Positions 12,001-22,425 of a DNA stretch of 64,000 nt are shown here, piece after piece. The DNA lies in contig NC_067200.1 of the NCBI RefSeq assembly GCF_000699445.3, positions 18,279,003 to 18,343,002 of the forward strand. Reading direction: 5' to 3'. Both the position numbers and the translations under genes were made by a program. Source of the stretch: Schistosoma haematobium (taxonomy: Eukaryota; Platyhelminthes; Trematoda; Strigeidida; Schistosomatidae). Each line of letters begins with the position of its first letter. Positions within the stretch are counted from its first letter, which is position 1. The notes below the pieces were generated by a model. The model worked only from the letters and a program-made list of their open reading frames with translations. It was not told the origin of the DNA and did no database searches.

Positions 12001-12240
12001 CAGTCACCATTCACTATACAAAATATCATAGAATCAACAAAACTATCATTTGAATTACCTTTTAGTACTTCCAATATGTGCACGAAATTCAATATCAATA
12101 CGATTTGTATCTAAATTTTTTGAATAAATTTGACAATCTGTACATAATTTTTTAATGGTTTTATCAGTTGCTGTAATAGAACCTTTTTTAACAAAATTAC
12201 AAAATGATAAAAATGATTGTTTTAATTGATCTGATGACAT
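4913..12240 (-). CDS. TPPP: Tubulin polymerisation-promoting protein (TPPP/p25-alpha family), 3 exons
   Basis: Three minus-strand exons join in frame: exon 1 12059-12240 (ATG at 12240; donor GTAATT), exon 2 7937-8084 (acceptor TATTCAG, donor GTAAGT), exon 3 4913-5080 (acceptor TATAG, stop TAA). The product is 165 residues. Residues 1-110 form the p25-alpha core ([39 protein letters not shown]). The C-terminal region has the family signature [18 protein letters not shown] and [13 protein letters not shown]. Family members bind and bundle microtubules; the short form lacking the vertebrate N-terminal extension is usual in invertebrates. The introns (3,974 and 2,856 bp) are full of SINEs, other repeats and an inserted element, but exons and splice sites are intact. 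An AATAAA overlaps the stop codon. Upstream or downstream untranslated exons cannot be judged. The family assignment is strong. Confidence 0.92.
5420..5938 (+). repeat. Unnamed 0.5-kb interspersed repeat, most complete copy
   Basis: Longest copy of a repeat also seen at 1484-1630 and, inverted, at 1955-2490. Landmarks in order: CCGCTCTCCCTCTCG, CTCACATAGCCACGCG, TTCTCGTGGCGGGGGTG, TAACCGGGTTGGTGG, GGTCACCGGCTACC, TTGTAGATCAGACC, GTATCAAAACCCCCACAC, CGATATCTATGTGT, then an AATAAAA-rich end. The A-rich end suggests spread through RNA, but no coding capacity is visible. It lies in TPPP intron 2 on the opposite strand. Confidence 0.7.
5969..6017. repeat. (TA)n microsatellite
   Basis: About 24 uninterrupted TA dinucleotides in TPPP intron 2. 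Confidence 0.97.
6130..6365 (+). repeat. Sm-alpha-like SINE
   Basis: Plus-strand copy from the leader TTGGTTGAAGTTAGACATTA through the tRNA-like head and a hammerhead-like centre to the CTTCAATTAACTCATGA tail. CTGAGGA and GAAA are kept, but the flanking stem I arms do not pair and stem III is mutated. Confidence 0.8.
6366..7440. other. TPPP intron 2, unexplained
   Basis: No shared repeat, splice pair or coding stretch was recognised. A segment at 6500-6860 has less AT bias than its surroundings and could be an unrecognised repeat. Confidence 0.4.
7450..7650 (+). repeat. Sm-alpha-like SINE
   Basis: Head TATGCCGACTCAGTGGTC, B-box-like GGGTTCGAATTCC, hammerhead region at 7545-7590 and the usual tail. 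The catalytic box reads TCGAGGA instead of CTGAGGA, while stem II, GAAA, stem III, the GTC triplet and the CAGTG arm are intact, so this copy is probably dead by one small change. Confidence 0.82.
7690..7855 (+). repeat. Sm-alpha-like SINE, truncated
   Basis: Begins with a tail-type GAATTCATGAGTCAATTAAA, then restarts inside the head (GACAGGTCCTAGGTTCGAG) and ends with the normal tail. The hammerhead has lost most of stem II and the GAAA. It lies just upstream of TPPP exon 2 on the opposite strand. Confidence 0.7.
8187..8489. mobile_element. Small insertion with inverted repeats and 15-bp flanking duplication
   Basis: Perfect 15-bp direct repeats AAAACAACGACTTGA occur at 8187-8201 and 8475-8489. 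Between them are 273 bp containing a 23-bp inverted repeat (8236-8258 and 8455-8477, TTTTGATGGAGTTTTGTTCT...). One inverted repeat is adjacent to its flank; the other lies 34 bp inside. The minus strand is open across much of the insert but I recognise no domain. It could be a MITE-like or Penelope-like remnant. It lies 100 bp upstream of TPPP exon 2. Confidence 0.65.
8490..8985. other. TPPP intron 1, AT-rich, unexplained
   Basis: No repeat or coding signal recognised. Confidence 0.4.
8990..9300 (+). repeat. Sm-alpha-like SINE with full leader
   Basis: The most complete plus-strand copy: GTGGAGTTCAACCAGGTCTG leader, GATTGGTTGAAGTTAGACAT, tRNA-like head (GCCGGCTCAGTGGTCTATTGG), a hammerhead core at 9195-9238 and the tail CAGACTCATGATTTCAACC. 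It shows that the repeat unit extends about 75 bp upstream of the tRNA-like part. Confidence 0.85.
9195..9238 (+). ncRNA. Hammerhead ribozyme in SINE
   Basis: CACTG, CTGAGGA, stem II GTCC/GGAC with loop CATACTA, GAAA, palindromic stem III ACGGCCGT, GTC cleavage triplet, then CAGCG. Stem I has three pairs, one mismatch and further GC pairs outward. All conserved core bases are present. Confidence 0.72.
9301..9830. other. TPPP intron 1, unexplained
   Basis: AT-rich sequence without recognised repeats or coding stretches. Confidence 0.4.
9833..10060 (-). repeat. Sm-alpha-like SINE
   Basis: Minus-strand copy (TTGAGATCATGAATAGATTA tail at the left). The head and leader are readable to 10050; the hammerhead has point changes in the CTGANGA and GAAA strands. 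Confidence 0.78.
10140..10345 (+). repeat. Sm-alpha-like SINE
   Basis: Plus-strand copy with GCCGGCTCAGTGGCCTAATGG, a shortened head, a good hammerhead and the ATCGGCTCATGGTCTCAACT tail. Confidence 0.85.
10238..10281 (+). ncRNA. Hammerhead ribozyme in SINE
   Basis: CACTG, CTGAGGA, stem II GTCC/GGAC with loop CACAACA, GAAA, stem III ACGGCCGT, GTC triplet, CAGAG. One mismatch interrupts stem I. The conserved core is complete. Confidence 0.72.
10715..12035 (-). repeat. Degenerate tandem array of Sm-alpha-like units
   Basis: Several minus-strand units follow each other with the same leader and tail: a fragment at 10715-10800, then units starting near 10840, 11175, 11510 and 11900. Each goes from GTTGAGATCATGAGTC through hammerhead and head to GTCTAACTTCAAC, then the extension CTCCACTGGT...CACTAGAACTCC and a GGGTTTT-GTG-ATTGTAG link to the next unit. 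The regular spacing of 300-400 bp suggests tandem rather than independent insertion. The array sits in TPPP intron 1, same strand as the gene. Confidence 0.75.
11573..11616 (-). ncRNA. Hammerhead ribozyme, best-preserved copy
   Basis: On the minus strand: CACTG, CTGAGGA, stem II GTTCC/GGGAC (one G-T wobble) with loop ACAAT, GAAA, stem III ACGGCCGT, GTC triplet, CAGTG. Stem I pairs at all five positions, and every conserved core base is present with position 7 as G, which the consensus CUGANGA allows. It lies in sense orientation within TPPP intron 1. Confidence 0.78.
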
Positions 12241-12345
12241 TTTTATAGATCCTTTATATAAATAGATCGATAGATGGATCTGTCTTCGTTGAATGTCGAC
12301 GCGTTTGATCGTATTCTTTATGTAGAATGTCTACGGATCATTGAC

Positions 12346-12383
<38 letters not shown>

Positions 12384-12719
12384 AATGTCATTCATTATTA
12401 TGAAAGAGAATCATTTCATTGGTTAAATAGATTTTTACTATTACTGATTATCATCATGATTTTGATTAGTTTTATGTAGGCAGTAAGTTTCAAATTGGAT
12501 TCATCTAATAGACCATTTCATAGTCAAATTCGGTCTTTAAGTTTACTGATATTAAATAGAAAAATTCTAATCAACCAATCATAATGTTCAATATAAAAAG
12601 TTTCTATTATGAAATGTAGATAGGCAGATAGGTGAATGAATTTAATACACACACACACACTCACACATAGATACAAAGGATAATATAAGAACATGAGAAT
12701 GGAGATTGGTAGAGATTGT
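12241..12719. other. Region upstream of TPPP
   Basis: Immediate 5' flank of the TPPP start codon; holds a (TA)n tract at 12352-12381 and a short CA tract near 12645-12665. No clear TATA element or initiator could be singled out because of the TA repeat. Confidence 0.5.
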
Positions 12720-12965
12720 AGTAGTTATAATAGTTAAATTCATGAGTTGATGTAAGTTGGACTAACATGGAAAAGCTGAATACATTGAAAGACTGTTACA
12801 TCTTAGTATAGTACTCCTTAGCAGTATGCATCCATTATTCCGTACACGGGATTCGAACCTAGGACCTTTAGTCTTGTGCAAGAATGTTTGATCTGTAGAT
12901 CACTGAAATGAGATCTAATGGTGTTAATGTCTAACTTCTATTGATCCATGAAAAGTTGCGTAATC
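12720..12965 (-). repeat. Sm-alpha-like SINE, degenerate
   Basis: Minus-strand copy (AATTCATGAGTTGATGTAAG tail, head at 12850-12910, leader GTTAATGTCTAACTTC). The hammerhead region is heavily mutated. Confidence 0.72.
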
Positions 12966-13164
12966 AATCATTCAATGGCTGGGATGAATAACTGTCGTCG
13001 CTCGACATGGACTGGACTAAGGAATTCAACTATTAAAATTAGAATATTATCAGATTTTATTGTTAAAATGATATTTAATCCTAGTTACCATATTTTTTTT
13101 GAGATTTTCTTCTGAAATAAAAATCCTCAACTAATCGAAGACCATGTTAAAACGGACGCGAAAT

Positions 13165-13400
13165 ATCGTGGATTGGTTGGCGTTAAAAATTAATGCTGTT
13201 CGACGCTCACTTAGCGACCTACAAGTTAAGCGTTGATGCACTGGAACAAAAGATCTGGGTTCGAACCCGTTACGCGTGATCGACGATAAGCATTGTATAA
13301 ATAGTACCACAGCAAGATGAATCGGTCTTCCACAGCCTTCAGTTTTTCACTGATAGACTAAAATCGATCCGTTCATAATCCAACCATCTTACGAAGTTTA
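13165..13400 (+). repeat. SINE variant without hammerhead, copy 1
   Basis: The head resembles the Sm-alpha-like family (TCTGGGTTCGAACCCG), but the centre is AAATAGTACCACAGCAAGATGAATCGGTC instead of the CTGAGGAGTCC...GGACGAAAC core, followed by TGATAGACTAAAATCGATCCG. The same variant occurs at 22205-22425. It marks the left end of the duplicated segment. Confidence 0.65.
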
Positions 13401-15490
13401 TTCATGGCACCATTATTATAATAAAATAAGCCAATACGAAATTGGTTTTAATGTAAAATCACACAAAATGGAGCTCACTAGTTTTGTAATAAATACAGTC
13501 TAAACGAGGCAGCATTGAGCATTTCAGATAGACAACATAAAGCCTAATCAGTTCTCCGATAGAATGTATGTTATCTCAAATAATCCCAAATCATGTACAA
13601 ATCGAAGCTGCAGTTGAAGTCGAGATCATTTCAAACAAGCAACGAATATATCACTGGCAATACAGAACATGCACGACACAAACGATCCGAACTCAAACAC
13701 CTCTGAAGATCTGATCAATGACAAGACAGAAAACAAGAAAACGACTGTCAACAAAGACACATCGACGCATTCTGTTACACTTGACAGATTGAAAACAGAA
13801 ACAACAAGTATGGTGGATGCAACACGAATATTCAATTGTGAAAATGTAAATGACTAGTTGTCAATACAAAGAATCCATGGATGTGTTCGCATCACCACAT
13901 TCCAGATTCAACCCTATCGTCTACAATATCGAACCATCGATGTTACACTTCTTCTTCCAATCAACTCCACAACACCTATGATGCTTCATCATGTTCAGAC
14001 ACGGTGACACATTATTCACATATAATTAACTTCCTACGAATCTGAGTGTTTCTGATAATCACTTCACAGATGATCATAGTAATAATAATGATGATAATAA
14101 CAATAATTATTATGATTATGATTATTTTGGTTGCATCGATATATTTCCACAAGTGTCGATGCATTGACAAGTGTTGTTAGATGAAGAAACTGATCAACAA
14201 TGAATATCATCTGTAAGATATAAAAAGTCGAACAGATCTCAACTGTCTAATCATAACCCTTGATTCTCCACTAGATCATGTTGAACATCAACTGTATTGC
14301 ACATTTCAATCAATATGACATGTGAAGAGATGATCGGTGTTCTTTCGAACGGACATCTGCAACTGGCACTAATGTCAACGTCCATGTCACTGAAAACAAC
14401 AACATGAACAAACCACATTGAGCGTTCGTTCATGTTGAGTTTCAGTGATAATGCTACAACTGAAATGAGCATATATTCGGTGATTTGTATGTTCAGTATT
14501 CCATCACCGTCAGATACCATCAAGTATAGTTAATATTCAGGCATGCATACAAAGTGTTCCAGTACCATTGAGGAACAATTACAATTACAATATGAGTTCA
14601 GTAGTGATGTGAACTATCGATATCTAATCGACTATCAGAATTCAATATTACAATTCAATCTGATATTCAGGGTATATTGATTGATCAGTCTTAAACAGAA
14701 CCAAGTGAGTCGCATTGTGCACAACTATCCAGTGTCTCTTGAAACCTCACAAAATTGACTATCTTCCTCAACGACACCCTGTTTGATTTATTAGATGATG
14801 ATGATGATAATGATGATAACAAAAGTGGTCGTAAAATGTTCGACTACAAATTCAGTTGTTAAATTTCTACTCAATAGTAAAATCACCAATACAGATACGC
14901 ATGTTACGACAGAAAACTAATGCTCGTTTCGTCCAATTTGTGACGATGTTCGCAATCACGATCTGATAGACAACGTCAAATTATATAATCACATCTATTA
15001 ACCCTACTGTTCTCACAACAACAAGGTCTAGTGCTTTACGACAACGACGACGACGATGATGATGACGCAGTTTATTTCTGTAATCTGTTTCATCGCTATG
15101 CTCACTGACTGACTGAATGACTGTCACATGAACCGAGCCGTCTTCATCCCTTTCATACTCTCTCTCTCTCACGACATGCTTATATTGACGCATCGTGATC
15201 GAGCAGCATCCTGATGATAAACAGCAAATAAATAACTGCCCGGTCCATTAACACTTCACTGATCAACACACACGCACACACATACACACACTCAACTTAC
15301 ACCACACCACACATCACAACGCTACACCACACATCCCAACTTACAGAAAACGAAAGGAATGTTGTAGTACTTGATGAGGTTGTTTATTAATCGGAAATGT
15401 CTTAACACAATTGCATGTGAATTTGTCGATAGATTATGTACAAACATGTATGAATGATATGAGTTGGTCCGAGAATTGTTCAAATATTGT

Positions 15491-16888
15491 TCAAATATTG
15501 GAGCGTACAAATTCCACCCATCTAGCCACACTGGCATACTCGACAATGATATCGGGATGGTTTGGCAGAGTGACACTTTGTGATACGACACCGATTATTG
15601 GACCTTGAGGGGATGGAAGGAGAGGTCCACCACTGTCACCTGAAGCGGGTAACTGTCCCATATTCTGACCTGCTTTCACACAAATAGGATTCCCACCGGT
15701 CGGACGTTTGCATTCGATCACAGTCGCTCGACCTGTGTCAAACAAACAACATAACAAAACACAATAGAACAGACATGTGAATTTTCAAAATATCAACTGG
15801 CACAAATTATCTACCCTCAAACTATCCACACAACAAATAGTTCACATGCAATCTCACTCACATGTGCAATCTCATATGTGCACCATATTCGCCAATCAAC
15901 TCACTGTCCATCTCACCAATCTCCCGACATATACATGAAACTGAATGTTCACCTACTTCATGTACAACAACACACTTCCATCGTTTGCACAGATATGGAT
16001 CACCACTCATCCAATCCTATCTCATTCAATTCCATCACACCTCCCCAACGACCGAGATGGAGATGAATCCACCCTGCCAGTGAACTCTCACGGATTGATT
16101 CGAACATACTTATTGAGGCTCTGACCAACACATCAACCGGATCCGACAAACAGACAGACAGAATGAGTCATATTGTTTGTTCACCATCAACTCACTCTCT
16201 CTCTCACTCACTCACTCCTCTTTCTTTAAAATTCCACCAACTTTTCGTCGTGGATCACGGTCGTTACTATCCATTCCATAACTAACAATCAAAACCGCAG
16301 TTCCAGGTGTCGGTATATCCGTTGGCTGTGGCAGACTGAGCACCTTGATTCCAACCCGTAAGTTGACCAATTGAGAGAACACTATAACTGCAATGTCGGC
16401 TCCACCGATTGCAGTTTTGGCTGGTTTCCCTTTCGTGCCAACTCACAAAAGGGCATGTATCCTGGCGCTACCTTCACTCCCGACGGTTTGTAATGGACGC
16501 CTTTAGGGTCTCCGATCCTCAGTGTGAGAAATGCAACCTGAAATAGACAAAGTATATCGACATCAGATCCATGCAAACTCATTACACATCAACACACTCT
16601 CTGTGTGCAATTACTCAATCACGTTGAGCAAAGATGTGTTTCAGTGCGATCTCTTACCTGAGAGACTGGCAGCGATGTGCAAACACAATGACTAGCTGTG
16701 AGCACTGCCCTTGTTGACACTAGTGAGCCAGTACACATCGATTTTCCTGTCGTTAGAAGTGCGATGAATGGGAATTCAGTACGTTGGTGCACAGGTTGAC
16801 CACTACGTATCAACCAGGTTGACACACGTTCAAATGTTAGACAGCAGATGAACAGTGTCACCACCAGAAACGTCCATCGGTTCAATAT
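15491..16888 (-). pseudogene. Cercarial-elastase-like serine protease pseudogene, copy A
   Basis: Three-exon S1A protease remnant: exon 1 16658-16888, exon 2 16220-16537, exon 3 15491-15732, with phases matching the intact genes downstream. The His region survives (LTASHCVC), DIAVIV around the Asp is present in another frame, and GDSGGP with the C-terminus is intact. Three lesions: the start ATG of the intact genes is ATA (no other ATG precedes the His region in frame); exon 2 is 318 nt instead of 319, shifting frame just before the Asp and reaching a stop within about 15 codons; and the exon 2 donor GT is AG. A TATAAATAG box at 16943-16951 and an AATAAA at 15383-15388 remain. A shortened transcript could still be made, but not a full protease. 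Confidence 0.88.
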
Positions 16889-17544
16889 GACTATGTATTC
16901 ACTGCAATCGACCACCTACCTACAATCTTGCAACACATTCACCTATTTATATACACCAGTATTGCGTGACCGATGAGTATATATGCGTCATTTTGCATAT
17001 GTGTCAGTGTATTAGTATGCGAAAACCAACTTGCACTCCACTTCAGACATGCATTGTTGTGACGGTTTCACTTTGTAGTCGTAGCACGCCCAATTATTAA
17101 CCGGAAGGTGCACGATTCTCGTGTATTGTTGTGCTATATTTTGCTGTATAACAATCTTGCTTAACTGTTCTCGAGAGTATGTTATCAAAGAAGGAAACCA
17201 CTCCTCATCAATCGATGAACCAATGTTCGGTGGATTTTCACTCCCAACATTTCCTTAACATAGCACCATGGACTTGTCAGCCTACATAATACTCGTTGTG
17301 AACGATCACTTTATCCAAAATCGAAGATCAACATCGTTTCACTTTTCAAATGGTGACTATTTTCAAATCACACTCAAACGTTCGTTCAGTCACTGTTTCC
17401 TCCTCCCCCCCCAACCTCACTTGCGAATCACATCTGATACCATACATGCCAAACATGATGATAGTTAACGAGGCTTTCTCTCTCCCTCTCACAATCCACA
17501 TGCTACAGTGGAACCTGTGCAAGTGATAACTGAAGAGGAAGCAA

Positions 17545-17582
17545 GGCAATTCACTCACTCACTCACTCACTCACTCACTCAG
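17545..17582. repeat. (ACTC)n microsatellite at duplication breakpoint
   Basis: Run of CACTCACTCA at the point where copy 1 of the duplication loses the 780 bp kept in copy 2, which has its own longer run at 27725-27772. The deletion probably used this repeat. Confidence 0.85.
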
Positions 17583-18324
17583 TGAATTTTCTTCATGTCA
17601 GAGATTATCTGAATTACGTTTCGTCCCGTCTAATATGTTGACTTTATCTCATTGACTAACACTGTCTGGAATAATTTGATTGTATGAAATGAACATTGAA
17701 ACTTACTTGAAAATATTGCATGAATGTACCAATGGGAATTATACAGAATAAACGATAGCAATGTCATACGGAATGCAGTATCTTCCATTGTTATAATATT
17801 TCGGGGTATATTCTACACTAACTTGTCCAGTAAACCTTGTTTTACCAATAGATGGAAGTGCGTGTTTCGTACACAGTGGTCTCACCTCACAATGATAATT
17901 GCATACATAAGTCGAATGATCATCTTGAATAATGTGAAACATACTAGCCATATCCTAGATAAGCAAATCATATTGGTTACGCATAAGATTATATAGCTCT
18001 TCAGTGATCTCATTCGTGAGGTTAGTGTATAACACACCATTACGTAATAATTGATTCATTTTCTCAAATAATATCAATGTGTCCACAGTGTGTGTGTTTG
18101 TGCACTTTACTCAGTCTGAGAATTTATTTCACTCACTATGGACTTGATGTCTTTTACCAACAGGTGAATTTAAAGATTCCACATGAATTGGGAGTTTGAC
18201 AACGCCCTAACCAGTAACAACTTTCATGATCAAAACGTGTCAACCCAGTGGAATCAGAAGTCAGAAGCGAACAGGTTCAAAGATATATCGGTGTATCGGA
18301 ATATCGATGTATCAAGAAGTGATT

Positions 18325-18490
18325 AATGTAAGCTGGTTAGTGGTTGTAGGAGATGTGAATCACGGCGTACCCACTCGTGATGTGGTGCGGATGCGTGACA
18401 GAACGCCTTCTGATAGATGAATCAATTGAAACTAATTCGGTCAGCATCAAATGTCGAAGACGTACAGATCTTCTGATTTTGGGGATTTTC
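18325..18490 (+). repeat. Unnamed 165-bp dispersed repeat, copy 1
   Basis: Contains GAGATGTGAATCACGGCGTA, CCACTCGTGATGTGGTGCGG, a TGACAGAACGCCTTC segment, AACTAATTCGGTCAGCATC and ends at TTTTGGGGATTT. Other copies: 28540-28700 (plus), 60655-60815 and 61985-62135 (both minus). It matches none of the SINE or LINE families above. Confidence 0.7.
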
Positions 18491-18500
18491 TTACCATTAC

Positions 18501-19595
18501 AGATCACTTCCACCGCCATCGGAGTAGTGATGACCCTATGATGTGACCAGTCAGAAGTTTAAACGAAACGAATCAATCGTTGGTAAACACTGTTCTGATA
18601 GCTTGTTATGTTCAGTAGCTTCTGGTCGTCATTTCTTATTATAAGGGGCGATGTGGTACATTCGGGTAATGACAAACAGGTACAAAGAATATTTCGATTC
18701 ATCATAATCCTCGTCGGTTTCTTCATCTTTTCCAGTCATCGTGGAAAAGAAAAAGAATTATGTGGGAGTGCGTGTCGAATTACACTCGTACATGCGTTAA
18801 AACACAATACAGGTGAAAAAGGCAAATCAACACATATACAAGCGTTAAGTAAACATGCAATAGCCTAAAAATGATTTTCGCAGTGATGTTGTTCAGTCTA
18901 TGGAAGCGCCCAAATCACCTAATTAAGATTCGTCCTAAATCGATGTTCACAAGGCAACGATTTGTCTACAATAGTGGTTCATTACTGAATGATATACAAA
19001 AACCAGTGACAAACGTCAACTTGTGAGGTGTCTGTGGCGTTTACCGCGTCATTTTGTGTGAAATAAAATGGCTACGATAGTGCAAAATAACAGCCGTTGA
19101 TTGTGTCTAAACTGGTTAACGGTTTATCAACATGCAAAAATCGGACTGAGAGCAGAAAATATGGAAACTGCTACACTTAAACAAGGATCATACGTTTGCA
19201 CCAAAGTGTGAATATCTGCTGTCATGATAGCTATGAACTAATTCTAATGATAATTACAATAAATGTTATAAGTATATGTCACTACTTCAGAATAATACAC
19301 GACAAACTTGCGTTACAACATTAGCGTAAAAATGGCTAGGATACACTCATCTACTCAATATAAATAAGTAGTATAAAACAATAAACAAAAGAGTTGAAGG
19401 GAAGTGAATATGGACAGAGAATGTAGAACAGAATTCACAGATGATTTATTTTGTTTCTTGAAAATATATACACATATAAGCAAGTATATCAGCAACAAAG
19501 AATATACATATGAGCATATGAAAAAATAGTTTGTCTTTGTTTATTGGTACAATATTACACGACTAAAATCGAGACGAAATAATCAAGTGTGATGT
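18501..19595. other. Spacer between duplication copy 1 and gypsy remnant
   Basis: Holds an open frame of 86 codons at 18608-18868 (plus) without recognisable domain. It may include the 3' terminal repeat of the adjacent gypsy remnant, but no second copy was found to prove this. Confidence 0.35.
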
Positions 19596-19599
19596 AGTG

Positions 19600-21971
19600 T
19601 CTTACGTGCAGTAATCGTTCAAGTGTTCATCAACACTTACTCTTCTTTCATAACGCGTCGTTTCGAGTCGGCAGTCAGATACCAAAGAAGTGTGATCGTG
19701 ATTGTTGATTATCTGGTGAGGTATCGTAATTGTGGGGCCTGTATCTTTCGATTGTACCGAAGGCAAATCGACATGAATTTGGTTTATTTCCAAATATGCG
19801 GCTATGAGACGATCGGTACTAGTGCTATCATTAGTCCTGTTCTCATCGATTATATAGTACTTGGGTTCACTCTGAAAGACTTTGAACGGTCTTCCGTATT
19901 CCGTCTCCAGGTGTCGTCGAAGTGAGTCTTGACGTACAAAAATATGTGTACTATATCGTAGGGCAGGTTGAACGAAAACATCAGTTGGTTGCGACCGAGT
20001 GGCATTGCGTTTGTAAGCCTGCTCCTCTAGAAGTCTAGATCCATATTCATTGAAGATGATGACGAATTCACGAATTCTACTGGAAGCCGAAGTGTCGTTC
20101 CGTAAACGAGTTGAGCTGTAGTGTATCCAATATCAGCTATCAATGCATTGCGAATACCGAGTAAAACGAATGGATGAGCGTCGATTCACTGTGAAACGTT
20201 TGCATCTGAGAATGAAGCTTTTAATTGCCCGTGGAAGCGTCCTACCGGCACGTTTTCTTGTGGGTTGTAGGCGGTCGTTCGGAATCGCGTGATTCCTAAC
20301 AGTGTAGTCAGACACCGGAAAAGTCCAGAACCGAACTGACTTCCACGGTCTGTAGTGATAGTTGAAGGGCAGTCGAAGTTTGCTACTCACTGCTCGACGA
20401 AGTTGTTGGCCACTGTTTCAATGGTATTGTCATTGATAGGTGATGCTTCTGCACATCGTGTAAAACGGTCTACACAACTTGAGAGATAAGATTATCCATT
20501 TGAATCTGGTGAGAGTGATGTCAAATCCAGATGGACATGGTCGAGACGATCATCGAAAGTTTTAAATGAACATAAGAGACATTTACTGTGTCCAATTACC
20601 TTAGATTTCCAGCAGCTTACACAGGAACGTGCCCACTCCCTCAAGTCTTCATCCAAACCAGGCCAGCAAAATCCTTCTGCTATGAGCTTAATGGTTTCAC
20701 GAACACTTGGACGAGAACTTTTGTGCAACGTATTGAAAATGTTGTATCCATAGTGTTTCGACATGACTGAACGATCCCTACCTATGAAGTTGTCACATAG
20801 CAAAATTTACTCACCCGTCCTCATCTGTTTAATACGCAGTTTCAGGGTTGTCGAAGATAACTTGTTCTGAAGATCAGTGTGTTCTTTTTGAAGCTGGACG
20901 AGTTTAAGAAGATCCGACCCATGGAAACTGTTCAGAGACGTCATACGAGATAAAACGTCTGCAACTACATTGTTTGCTCCAGGAAAGTGTTTTTTTTATC
21001 TGAAGCGAACTGGGAAATATCGTCCAGTTTTCAAGACTCTTCAGGGGAGTACTTGTATGAAGATAAGCTTAAAGAGAAGGTAAGAGGTTTGTTGTCAGTG
21101 AAAAGAGGGAATTCTCGGCATTCCATGGAGTTTTGAAAGTGCCCTACAGCACAATACATGGCGAAGGGTTCCCTATCAAAAATGCTATACCTCCATTCCG
21201 TGTGCAGTAACTGTCTCAAGAAGAATGCCAATTGTTGTCAGGTGTGGTTGACACATTGTTGTGAGACTCCTCCGATTGCCGATCCGGATGTGTCTACTGC
21301 GATAACAATGGGTGCTTTTGTGTCCTGGTGTACTAGTAATGTTGCACAAACAGATAGATAAGTATTTCCGTCTACTATCCTCCGTTTGCGTGTGTCGATG
21401 AGAAAATTATGATGATGTAGCAGGTTTATATAAATGAAACACATACAACAACGAAGATCCAGTGACTGGGTTTGCGTAAACCTACGTTAAGGTACACATA
21501 TCGCTTACCATATGTGGCGATCGGTTTCCCATTTGCCATGCAGTCGATTGTTCGAATTTTCTGAGAAGTTTCGCGAAGCGTTTTTTGTGTCGGTCAGTGT
21601 GTTGCTGAGGAAACTGCAGGGTTTTCAACAATTTCGAGATTTTCCATACTGCTTATGATACCAGCACCAATCAGGGTTATCTGTCTCTCTCTCTCTCTCA
21701 TGATCCCAAGACCGACCGTTTTCGTGAAGAACTCCCTCGAGGAGTTTGTGATCGTCTGCGGCCATGCCGAATACAAAAGTCAGATATCAGAGCATGGCAC
21801 AATTCCCTCAAGTCGTCTCGTGACGGTTCAGGTTTTCTTGAACGGAAGAATCCTCGGTATTAGAAGTTCTGTTGATTTCCAGGATTCTGTCGGCAGATGC
21901 AGTCAGATCGTCTACAGAGTTGTTTTGAAATAAGACAATCACTGCTTGCACCTGTTGAGGAAGCTTAGATA
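19600..21971 (-). mobile_element. Ty3/gypsy-type LTR retrotransposon remnant
   Basis: Read on the minus strand from 21971 down: capsid-like gag end (LPQQVQAVIVLFQNNS, SADRILEI), a zinc-knuckle-like CWYHKQYGKSRNC near 21640, part of the retropepsin (ANGKPIATYG; LLHHHNFLIDTRKRRIVDG), then directly RNase H (IAVDTSGSAIGGV at 21270; FDREPFAMYCAVGHFQ at 21170), the integrase HHCC zinc region (KSSRPSVRETIKLI, FCWPG, CVSCWKSK at 20590-20770) and integrase core pieces to about 19.6 kb. The reverse transcriptase core between protease and RNase H is absent, and several frameshifts and stops occur. It is a dead copy lying between the two duplicated protease segments. Confidence 0.85.
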
Positions 21972-22050
21972 GAAAACTTACAAAGCCTTGGAAATCAACG
22001 TCTCTGAATAGCAAGTAAATAAATGAGAAACATTTAAAGACTACGGTCTT
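21972..22050 (-). pseudogene. Duplicated piece of TPPP exon 2 and its splice acceptor
   Basis: The minus strand carries the 3' end of TPPP intron 1 (TTACTTGCTATTCAG), followed by the first 33 nt of exon 2 encoding DVDFQGFVSFL; only about three of the first 50 bases differ from 8052-8101. After that the sequence passes in frame into the gag-like SKLPQQVQ of the gypsy remnant. A working-looking acceptor is thus joined to a retrotransposon reading frame. I see no other TPPP exon nearby. Confidence 0.8.
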
Positions 22051-22204
22051 GAAATTGTATACGTGCAGATGATGTTTGATATGAGTGATATTCAGCTGAG
22101 GTGGATACCTGATCCTTCCCAACATGGATTATATCCACAGGCCACGGCTTCTCACCAGAACTCCGAGAATTCCCTCTCGAAGCTAGTCACTTGTGAGCAC
22201 ATGG

Positions 22205-22425
22205 TTGGATTTAGCCATGAACACCGTTAGATGCCAGCTCAAGAATCTAGAGGTTAGACGTCGACGCGCGAGACCGATAGTTCTGGGTTCGAACCCGGTG
22301 CGCGTGATCGCTCATCCGCACTGCTTAAATAGTACCACAGCAGGATGAATCGGTCGTCCACAGTCTTCAGGTTTTCAGTGATAGACTAAAAGTGATCCGT
22401 TCATAATCCAACTGTCTTACTAAGT
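22205..22425 (+). repeat. SINE variant without hammerhead, copy 2
   Basis: Same variant as 13165-13400 (AAATAGTACCACAGCAGGATG centre, TGATAGACTAAAAGTGATCC), marking the left end of duplication copy 2. It is preceded by the CTCACCAGAACTCCGAGAA extension of the SINE family at 22145-22200. Confidence 0.65.

Larger units (their letters stand above)
13401..18500. repeat. Segmental duplication, copy 1 (partner 22426-28700)
   Basis: This segment matches 22426-28700 in the same orientation. Identity is uneven: clearly lower before 13839 and after 17582, but nearly perfect at 13840-17545 against 23250-26955, with only about half a dozen differences noticed in 3.7 kb. Copy 1 lacks about 370 bp (LTR-like, 22874-23245) and about 780 bp (26956-27724) present in copy 2. 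Besides the dead protease it holds short open frames of no recognised family at 14251-14520 and 14981-15193, minus strand. Confidence 0.88.

Noticed and set aside
14251..14520. 89-codon ATG frame (also 23661-23930) as a gene.
   Set aside because: No domain, no splice context; it is alike in both copies only because it lies in the near-perfect conversion tract.
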